Of a stretch of DNA of 28,566 nucleotides, positions 23,166 to 28,566 are shown piece by piece (position 1 is the stretch's first letter; each line of letters begins with the position of its first letter). Both the position numbers and the translations under genes were made by a program. This DNA comes from Bacillota bacterium (lineage in GTDB: Bacteria; Bacillota; Clostridia; Oscillospirales; Acutalibacteraceae), in contig JAEZYP010000028.1 in assembly GCA_023418995.1 (NCBI GenBank), positions 1 to 28,566 of the forward strand, in the 5' to 3' direction. The notes beneath the pieces are model-generated. The model was not told where the DNA came from. It made no database searches and worked only from the letters and a program-made list of their open reading frames with translations.

Positions 23166-24020
23166 CTATCCCTGTACTATTTTCTTTTTCAGCGACCCGA
23201 TGACCGCAAAGGCAGCTGCCGTAAATGCACAGCAGGCAGCGATAATCGAAGTGGAAAGGTCCCCTGTAGGCTCCTTCAGGAAACGGTCCGTCATCGTGTT
23301 TATCATCACATTTGCGACTACGCCGTATAAAATCAGAACATAACAGCCGAGATACCACCGGTTGATTCTGGTGTAGACAAAAAACGGAACGGAAATCCAG
23401 AGAAAGGTCAGAGAGAGCAACGCGACTGAAAACCCGAACGGGAACACCCAATTTTTTGCAGGACAAAGGTACTCGATCAGCACCAGCAGGGGAACTACAG
23501 TCAATGTCAAGGCGGCGAGAGAGGCAATTACGCGATGGCGCTTCATTGTAAGCAAAGGAGCGGTTACCAGCCACGCCGTTACGGTGCTGCCGACAACATA
23601 CAGCGACCAGTTGAACGTTTTGTCAATGACATAATTGCAGAGCAAGCAAACAAATATCGCCGTTAAAAGCGCAAAGGTGATTGACACCAGCGCAATTCTT
23701 TTTATTTTTATACTGTTATACACACGGGTCTGCTCCACATATTCAATTGTGTCATTCACAATGTTATCCGGCTTCAATCTTTCCATCTGCTTCTCTGTTT
23801 CCGTGCGGGAGTTGCGTTCCCCAAGCAGCAGCTCACTGACGGAAATTCCAAGCAGACCCCCCAGCTCCGGCAGCATTGTAACCTCAGGGTAACCTGCCCC
23901 TCGCTCCCATTTTGATACCGCTTTATCGGTTACATTGAGCTTTTCAGCAAGCTCCTTCTGCGTCATCCCCTTCTCCCGGCGCAGCTCCGCGATGAATCTG
24001 CCTATTTTTTGATTATCCAT
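23166..24020 (-). CDS. XRE-family HTH regulator fused to a membrane domain
   Basis: A DNA-binding membrane protein of 285 residues. Residues 1-70 form a classic Xre/Cro helix-turn-helix: IGRFIAELRREKGMTQKELA, then LNVTDKAVSKWERG, and the LGISVSELLLGE tail. After a linker ending near 110, about six hydrophobic helices fill the rest, without a known ligand domain. Such proteins probably sense a membrane or envelope signal. I start at ATG 24020: AGGAGG lies 9 bases upstream and HTH homology begins there; an in-frame extension to 24161 is Cys/Tyr-rich and crosses the promoter. Its target is unknown; neighbours are a DUF975 gene and a diguanylate cyclase gene. Confidence 0.88.
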   Translation of the reverse strand: MDNQKIGRFIAELRREKGMTQKELAEKLNVTDKAVSKWERGAGYPEVTMLPELGGLLGISVSELLLGERNSRTETEKQMERLKPDNIVNDTIEYVEQTRVYNSIKIKRIALVSITFALLTAIFVCLLCNYVIDKTFNWSLYVVGSTVTAWLVTAPLLTMKRHRVIASLAALTLTVVPLLVLIEYLCPAKNWVFPFGFSVALLSLTFLWISVPFFVYTRINRWYLGCYVLILYGVVANVMINTMTDRFLKEPTGDLSTSIIAACCAFTAAAFAVIGSLKKKIVQG

Positions 24021-24047
24021 ACAGCATGTCCTCCTTATTTCACTATG

Positions 24048-24075
24048 AGTATAACATGTGGAATAAAAATAACAA
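24048..24075 (-). promoter_or_regulatory. Promoter of the HTH-membrane regulator gene
   Basis: On minus, -35 TTGTTA (24070-24075), a 16-nt spacer and -10 TATACT (24048-24053) with an extended TGT. The imperfect repeat CAC-ATG/CAT-GTG surrounds the -10, which could suit autoregulation. Confidence 0.65.
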
Positions 24076-24162
24076 CCTACGCATCGATTAGAAAGCAAAA
24101 AACTGCGGTAAACGGAACGTAGAGCGGAAAGTAAGCCAGTCACCGTGCGGTTTGTGTACAAT

Positions 24163-24197
24163 AAAAAAAGACTGCCGGTGAAATTTCACAGCAGTCT
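24163..24197 (-). terminator. Intrinsic terminator of the DUF975 gene
   Basis: A long hairpin on minus: AGACTGC/GCAGTCT outer arms (24169-24175, 24191-24197) around the inner palindrome GTGAAATTTCAC, followed by seven T bases. It begins 9 bases after the stop. Confidence 0.9.
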
Positions 24198-24205
24198 CTG
24201 TTTTG

Positions 24206-24940
24206 TTATTCAACCGGCACAGGCTGTTGTACCAGCAGACCAAATTCCACAGGATTGACCTGATTCGTCTGAATCACCCGGTCACGCAGGAAGAGGTAAA
24301 GCTCCGCCATGGTTGCCTGATAGTAAGGCAGCACAAACAATGTTCCAACTCCTAAGCAAAGCGCTCCAAGCAGGAACCAACCGATAAAGGAAAGACCCAA
24401 AACAAAAATTGCGCCTTTCTGTCCGTTCGTCATAAGCCGGCTGATTTCGCGGGCGCGGCTTCCGGGCATATCCGGGTTATCGGAGAGAATAAAGGGAACC
24501 ATGGAATATTGCAAAGCCTTCACAATACCCGGAATAACAAGGAGAAGAGACCAGAGCCAGATAAACAGGTAGGTCACAAACATGGCGCCAACACCGTTTA
24601 TAAAATTGCGGCGGAACGGGCTGAACAAAATCTCAAACTGGCTGACTCCGAAATGATTTTGCACAAAGTACCGCGAAATGCCAATGAGAAGAGGTAACGT
24701 GACAAACACAGAAAATAAAATTGACCCTAAAGAAACCAGACTGGAAACGCCGCTCAATGCAATTAAGCTGGAATAGTCTCCTGAATTTGCCGCCGCCATA
24801 GTCAGCGACCTGGTCGGGGAGGTAACCACGGAATAGGCGCCTCCGATCAAAATTCCCACCACGCATACCCCGAACGCAGTCCAATAACGACCCCTGAGCG
24901 CGATTTTTGCATTGGATTTAAGAATTCCTCTGCTCCACAT
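24206..24940 (-). CDS. DUF975 family membrane protein
   Basis: A membrane protein of 244 residues of unknown function. The start MWSRGILKSNAKIALRGRYW is the DUF975 signature. Hydrophobic helices are visible near 22-40, 62-88, 117-150, 175-200 and 200-215, with the typical WLWSLLLVIPGIVKALQYSM and AREISRLMTNGQKG segments. AGGAGG lies 9 bases before the ATG. It is a single-gene unit with its own promoter and terminator, next to but not cotranscribed with the HTH regulator gene. Confidence 0.88.
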   Translation of the reverse strand: MWSRGILKSNAKIALRGRYWTAFGVCVVGILIGGAYSVVTSPTRSLTMAAANSGDYSSLIALSGVSSLVSLGSILFSVFVTLPLLIGISRYFVQNHFGVSQFEILFSPFRRNFINGVGAMFVTYLFIWLWSLLLVIPGIVKALQYSMVPFILSDNPDMPGSRAREISRLMTNGQKGAIFVLGLSFIGWFLLGALCLGVGTLFVLPYYQATMAELYLFLRDRVIQTNQVNPVEFGLLVQQPVPVE

Positions 24941-25034
24941 AGTTCATATCCTCCTTAAAAAATCCGCTGTCTCCAAAATTACTGCTACTCCAAAAAAATA
25001 TCCTACGCATGTCCTGAGCCTCACAGAGCAGGAT

Positions 25035-25064
25035 ATCATAAAACTGTAATCGGGGAATTAGCAA
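25035..25064 (-). promoter_or_regulatory. Promoter of the DUF975 gene
   Basis: On minus, -35 TTGCTA (25059-25064), an 18-nt spacer and -10 TATGAT (25035-25040). The leader of about 87 bases shows no strong structure. Confidence 0.6.
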
Positions 25065-25122
25065 CATAATCGAAACAGCGGAAAATCACTTGATGATTAT
25101 ATATATTATTATGTAGCCCGAA

Positions 25123-26124
25123 TTAGTCTATCGGCTGGTCATTCCAGGCATACATTTTACGCAGCTCTTTGCCGACTTCCTCCAGCTGGTGGCTGGCGCC
25201 GATACGGCGGCATGCGTTGAAATGGGAGCGACCGTTCTTGTTTTCGGCAATCCACTTGGATGCGAAGGTGCCGTCCTGAATTTCGGTGAGTACCTTCTTC
25301 ATTTCCTTTTTGGTCTCCTCGGTGATGAGGCGCTTGCCGGTTTCGTAATCGCCGAACTCTGCGGTGTCGGAAATGGAGTATCTCATGAGGGAGAAGCCGC
25401 CTCTGTAGATGAGGTCAACAATCAGCTTCATCTCGTGGATGCACTCGAAATACGCGTTTTCCGGCGCGTAGCCTGCTTCTACCAGTGTTTCAAAGCCGGC
25501 CTGCATCAAAGCGGTTACGCCGCCGCAAAGCACGCACTGCTCGCCAAACAGATCGGTTTCGGTTTCGATTTTAAAGGTGGTTTCCATAATGGCGGCTCTT
25601 GCTCCGCCCAGTCCGGCGCCGTAAGCGAGACCGATATCACAGGCGTGGCCGGTGGCATCCTGTTCCACGGCGATGAGGCAGGGAACACCCTTGCCCGCTG
25701 TGTACTCGCTGCGTACGGTATGACCCGGGCCCTTCGGCGCGATCATGAACACGTCTACATTCTTCGGAGGCTTAATCTGACCGAAATGGATATTAAAGCC
25801 GTGTGCAAACGCGAGTGCCTTGCCCTCGGTAAGATAAGGGGCAATATCCTTATTATACATATCTGCCTGGCGTTCGTCCGGAATCAGAATCATAATGACG
25901 TCCGCCGCCTTGGTAGCCTCGGGAACAGTCATAACCTTCAACCCAGCGGCTTCCGCCTTTTCTTTGCTTTTGCTGCCCTCATAAAGGCCGACGACTACAT
26001 TCACACCGCTGTCATGCAAATTCAGCGCATGAGCATGACCCTGACTGCCATATCCGATAATGGCAACCGTTTTACCTTTGAGCAGATTGATGTCGCAATC
26101 TGGAGCATAATAAATTTTTGGCAT
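25123..26124 (-). CDS. ilvC: Ketol-acid reductoisomerase (class I)
   Basis: It isomerises and reduces acetolactate or acetohydroxybutyrate to the dihydroxy acids of valine and isoleucine synthesis, using NAD(P)H and Mg2+. The Rossmann motif is IIGYGSQGHAHALNL (22-36). The knotted C-terminal domain has the metal and catalytic residues D191 and E195 (TDLFGEQ), E227 and E231 (FECIHEM), and S252 (SISD). At 333 residues it is the short class I form. The cofactor loop reads L47-Y48-E49-G50-S51-K52-S53; many NADPH-dependent class I enzymes have Arg at the Y48 position. AAGGAGG lies 9 bases before the ATG. It is the last gene of ilvB-ilvN-ilvC, 83 bases after ilvN. Confidence 0.97.
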   Translation of the reverse strand: MPKIYYAPDCDINLLKGKTVAIIGYGSQGHAHALNLHDSGVNVVVGLYEGSKSKEKAEAAGLKVMTVPEATKAADVIMILIPDERQADMYNKDIAPYLTEGKALAFAHGFNIHFGQIKPPKNVDVFMIAPKGPGHTVRSEYTAGKGVPCLIAVEQDATGHACDIGLAYGAGLGGARAAIMETTFKIETETDLFGEQCVLCGGVTALMQAGFETLVEAGYAPENAYFECIHEMKLIVDLIYRGGFSLMRYSISDTAEFGDYETGKRLITEETKKEMKKVLTEIQDGTFASKWIAENKNGRSHFNACRRIGASHQLEEVGKELRKMYAWNDQPID

Positions 26125-26207
26125 TTTAATTTCCTCCTTGCCTTATGGGCAAATTTATAAACTAACGCTCGAACCGCTTTACGGTTAAAGAGGTTGGTTT
26201 TTCATAA

Positions 26208-26708
26208 TCAGGAGCTTTGCTTGCGCGCGGTCACGGCGCCTTTTTCAATGGCAAGGGTACCTGCGCGGACGATTTCTTTGATGCCGTAGGGCTTTAACAG
26301 GCTGATCAGCGTTTGGGTACGCTCGTCGTTATCCGTAAACCGCAGCGTCAGCGAGGTTGTCGCCACATCGACAATCACGGCGTGCATCAGCTCCGCAATT
26401 TTCATAATTTCGGAACGCTGCTTGGTGTTGCAGCTAACCTTTATCAGAGAAAGCTCGCAGCTGATAAACAAATCGGGCTGAAGCACCTTGACCTTAATGA
26501 CCGGGATCAGCTTGTTCAGCTGCTTTTCGACCTGCTCCACCATGTATTCATCGCCGTTAACCACAATGGTAATCCGGGAAATGGCGGGGTCTTCGGTAAT
26601 GCCGACGGCAAGGCTGTCAATATTAAAGCCGCGGCGGGAAAACAGACCGGACACCTTGGAAAGGACACCGGGGTGGTTTTCAACTAAAACAGAAAGCGTG
26701 TATTTCAT
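26208..26708 (-). CDS. ilvN: Acetolactate synthase small (regulatory) subunit
   Basis: The regulatory subunit of acetohydroxyacid synthase, 166 residues. An N-terminal ACT domain begins YTLSVLVENHPGVLSKVSGLFSRRGF and carries the valine-binding region. The C-terminal half matches ALS_ss_C. It confers valine feedback sensitivity on the catalytic subunit. GGAGG lies 7 bases before the ATG, and the gene starts 11 bases after ilvB ends. The symbol ilvN (equivalent to ilvH) follows common Firmicutes usage. Confidence 0.95.
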   Translation of the reverse strand: MKYTLSVLVENHPGVLSKVSGLFSRRGFNIDSLAVGITEDPAISRITIVVNGDEYMVEQVEKQLNKLIPVIKVKVLQPDLFISCELSLIKVSCNTKQRSEIMKIAELMHAVIVDVATTSLTLRFTDNDERTQTLISLLKPYGIKEIVRAGTLAIEKGAVTARKQSS

Positions 26709-26719
26709 CCTGCTGCCTC

Positions 26720-28345
26720 CTATATCGTAGGTGCGTCAGGATCGACCCTGCACACAAGTATAAAGGCCTTGTCGGTCTGGAACATTTCTTTGGCAAGCTG
26801 CTCCGCTTCCGCGTTGGAGGAAGCGACCGCGGCGCGAATGCCATAAGCCTCCGCAAGCTTGACAAAATCGGGGTTTCCGTCCAGCGTGGTTGCAATGTAG
26901 CGGCTTCCGTAGCTTCTGCTCTGGATTTCCTTTACCATGCCGAGACGGTTGTTCTGTATCAAAACAATTTTAATATCGACGTCATTCTGGCACAGCGTGC
27001 CCAGCTCGCACATCGCCATCTGGAAGGAACCGTCACCGCAGATACAGAGCACCTGACGCAGCGGCTTTCCCAGCTTTGCGCCGATTGCGGCGGGAAGGGC
27101 GTAGCCCATCGTGCCCAGACCGCCCGAGGTGAGGAAGCGGCCCTCTTTCACATTGAAATTCCGCGCGGCCCAAATCTGATTCTGACCGACGTCGGAGGTG
27201 AGGATGGCATTATCGTCCATCATATGGGAAAGCGCGCGCATGAACGAGCGCGGCTCAACATATCCGCTTGTGTTATCCGGTTCGCCGAGCGGTACATATT
27301 CCGATTTGTAGCGAAGGACCGTTTCAACCCATTCCTTCGGTACGGTGTTTTTCACCTGCTCCGCAAAATCGCTGAGAACCAGCCGGATATCCCCCACAAT
27401 GGGGATATGGGCGGTCATATTTTTGCCGATTTCCGCCGGGTCGATATCGATATGAATAATGGTAGCCTTCTGCGCCATCTGCTCGGGCGCTGAAACCGCG
27501 CGATCCCCCACACGGGCGCCGCACAGGATAACCAGATCAGCCTCTCCCATCGTCCGGTTTGCGTTGGAGTGGCCGTGCATACCGATCATGCCGAGGTAAA
27601 GACGGCAATCCATCGGAACAACACCGATCCCCATCATGGTGGATACCACAGGGATTCCGCTGTTGTTCACAAAAGAGATGAATTCATCCCTCGCCCCCGC
27701 AAGTACAACTCCTCCGCCACAGCAGATAACCGGGCGCTCTGCTTCGCCGATTGCGGCAAGCGCCTTTCTGATCTGCATGGCATGTCCCTGCGTGCGGGGT
27801 TTATAGCCGATAATATTCGCCTTTTGCGGGTACTGGAATTCCGGGACACCGCCCAGCTGAATATCTACCGGAACATCAATCAAAACCGGGCCGGGGCGGC
27901 CGGTTGTGGCAATGTGGAAGGCTTCTTTAAAAACGCGTGGCAGCTCGGCGGGGTTCTTCACCAGATAGGAATGCTTGGTGAACGGCTCACAGGCGCCGGT
28001 GATGTCCGCTTCCTGAAATACATCGCGCCCAAGCAGCTCCGAATTAACCTGCCCCGTGATGACGACCATCGGAATCGAATCCATGTACGCCGTCGCAATG
28101 CCGGTAATCAGGTTGGTAGCGCCCGGTCCGCTCGTTGCGACGCAGACACCGGGCTTACCGCTGGCGCGCGCGTACCCGCTGGCCTCATGGGCGGCATTCT
28201 GCTCCTCTCGCACCAGCACGTGCCGGATGGAGGAACGATACAAAAAGTCATAAAAAGGACAAATTGCCGCACCGGGGTACCCAAATATAATTTTAACGTC
28301 TTCGTTTTCCAGACATTTTACCATGATTTCCGCTCCGCTGATCAA
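26720..28345 (-). CDS. ilvB: Acetolactate synthase large (catalytic) subunit
   Basis: A thiamine-diphosphate enzyme condensing pyruvate with pyruvate or 2-ketobutyrate, first step of valine, leucine and isoleucine synthesis. The N-terminal domain has FGYPGAAICPFYD and the catalytic Glu in VREEQNAAHEASGYARA (E48). The central FAD domain follows. The C-terminal domain has the ThDP/Mg motif GDGSFQMAMCEL...NN. I start at TTG 28345 (541 residues): GGGAGG ends 8 bases upstream and homology begins ISGAEIMVKCL. An in-frame GTG extension to 28438 is hydrophilic, lacks homology and has no good ribosome binding site. It is the first gene of ilvB-ilvN-ilvC, behind a strong promoter. Confidence 0.95.
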   Translation of the reverse strand: MISGAEIMVKCLENEDVKIIFGYPGAAICPFYDFLYRSSIRHVLVREEQNAAHEASGYARASGKPGVCVATSGPGATNLITGIATAYMDSIPMVVITGQVNSELLGRDVFQEADITGACEPFTKHSYLVKNPAELPRVFKEAFHIATTGRPGPVLIDVPVDIQLGGVPEFQYPQKANIIGYKPRTQGHAMQIRKALAAIGEAERPVICCGGGVVLAGARDEFISFVNNSGIPVVSTMMGIGVVPMDCRLYLGMIGMHGHSNANRTMGEADLVILCGARVGDRAVSAPEQMAQKATIIHIDIDPAEIGKNMTAHIPIVGDIRLVLSDFAEQVKNTVPKEWVETVLRYKSEYVPLGEPDNTSGYVEPRSFMRALSHMMDDNAILTSDVGQNQIWAARNFNVKEGRFLTSGGLGTMGYALPAAIGAKLGKPLRQVLCICGDGSFQMAMCELGTLCQNDVDIKIVLIQNNRLGMVKEIQSRSYGSRYIATTLDGNPDFVKLAEAYGIRAAVASSNAEAEQLAKEMFQTDKAFILVCRVDPDAPTI

Positions 28346-28476
28346 AACCGTTTCCTCCCTGCAGGCACATATCTCTTCACCTATACCGAATGACGGCTCA
28401 GTCCGTTTCCCCCGCGCGAAAGTCGCGATACAGTGCACGAAAGCACCGTTATAAGCCGTTATTAAAATGTACTATT
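28346..28476 (-). other. Untranslated leader of ilvBNC
   Basis: The presumed transcript starts near 28476 and carries about 130 bases before the TTG. It can form small hairpins (GTGC/GCAC with a TTTC loop; CGCG/CGCG). I find no T-box core, no leucine/valine-rich leader peptide and no intrinsic terminator before the gene, so no known attenuation class is supported. Confidence 0.4.
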
Positions 28477-28482
28477 TAAAAC

Positions 28483-28511
28483 ATTATATGTTTTTTGCCC
28501 ACGCTAGTCAA
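28483..28511 (-). promoter_or_regulatory. Strong sigma-A promoter of ilvBNC
   Basis: On minus, -35 TTGACT (28506-28511), a 17-nt spacer and a perfect -10 TATAAT (28483-28488). Confidence 0.88.
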
Positions 28512-28515
28512 TGCC

Positions 28516-28539
28516 TTTTAACAATTTAGTGTGTTAAAA
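28516..28539. promoter_or_regulatory. Inverted repeat TTTTAACA-N8-TGTTAAAA upstream of the ilvB promoter
   Basis: Perfect 8+8 arms with an 8-base spacer lie 4 bases upstream of the -35 element. The position suits an activator site or UP-like element; the sequence does not match the CodY consensus that I know. Confidence 0.45.
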
Positions 28540-28566
28540 TTAGCCCGGCTTCCTCCTTCTTTTTCC

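Noticed and set aside
24021..24161. Longer N terminus of the HTH-membrane regulator
   Set aside because: It would run across the promoter at 24048-24075 and ahead of the ribosome binding site for ATG 24020; the composition is not protein-like for this family.
25080..25122. Terminator after ilvC
   Set aside because: Only a 5-bp AATCA/TGATT stem followed by a short T stretch is present; too weak to call.
28346..28438. N-terminal extension of IlvB or a leader peptide
   Set aside because: The in-frame extension starts with GTG without a good ribosome binding site. It is not rich in Leu, Ile or Val, and homology starts at the TTG with a strong AGGGAGG.
28346..28566. T-box riboswitch in the ilv leader
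   Set aside because: The leader is too short and lacks a T-box core and a terminator/antiterminator pair.
1..28566. Mobile element, prophage, CRISPR or defence island
   Set aside because: No transposase, integrase, direct-repeat array or nuclease module was seen; gene content is housekeeping and strand bias is continuous.

Overview
The window reads as a stretch of chromosome from a spore-forming-type Firmicute of class Clostridia. An Oscillospirales/Ruminococcaceae-like bacterium is my best guess, and the genus cannot be called. Reasons: roughly 50% GC, strong AGGAGG-type ribosome binding sites, frequent TTG/GTG starts, an ECF vitamin-transporter core, ClpE rather than ClpB, split ThrE exporters, and the DUF5711, DUF975 and DUF523 families. 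No phage, IS element, CRISPR array or defence island is visible. Twenty-six of the 27 protein genes and all five tRNAs lie on the minus strand; only an EamA transporter is on plus.

Layout in window order (most transcription runs right to left): 1-527, five tRNA genes (transcribed Gly-Arg-His-Gln-Lys) with their own promoter at 546-575. 611-4081, an operon cvpA-pgsA-clpE. 4222-8891, an operon ecfA1-ecfA2-ecfT-truA-DUF5711. 9038-13771, ruvC-ruvA-ruvB, then glmM and an RlmI-like methyltransferase. 14004-15214, a two-gene threonine/serine exporter. 15532-16023, a small beta-rich protein with its own terminator. 16295-17173, the plus-strand EamA transporter with a good promoter and a GC-rich leader. 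17364-19080, DUF523/TudS-like, VTT-domain and divergent-PAP2 genes in one operon. 19410-21545, a large SPFH/flotillin-like protein. 21725-22924, a seven-TM diguanylate cyclase. 23166-24020, an HTH regulator fused to a membrane domain. 24206-24940, a DUF975 membrane protein. 25123-28345, an ilvB-ilvN-ilvC operon for branched-chain amino acid synthesis with a strong promoter at the right edge.

Functionally this is mostly housekeeping: translation (tRNAs, truA, rRNA-type methyltransferase), envelope precursors (glmM, pgsA), recombination (ruvABC), proteolysis (clpE), vitamin uptake (ecf) and isoleucine/valine synthesis. The most unusual item is the 711-residue SPFH protein. It has two clear and one degenerate tandem beta-type modules before a long coiled coil, an arrangement that invites comparison with the eukaryotic major vault protein. 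Other points worth a second look are a Phe in place of the near-invariant Gly beside the TruA catalytic Asp, a T-T mismatch in the tRNA-His acceptor stem, terminator-like hairpins between tRNA genes, a structured leader before the EamA gene, the non-canonical KARI cofactor loop, and inverted repeats at the ecfA1 and ilvB promoters. I see no convincing new multi-gene system.
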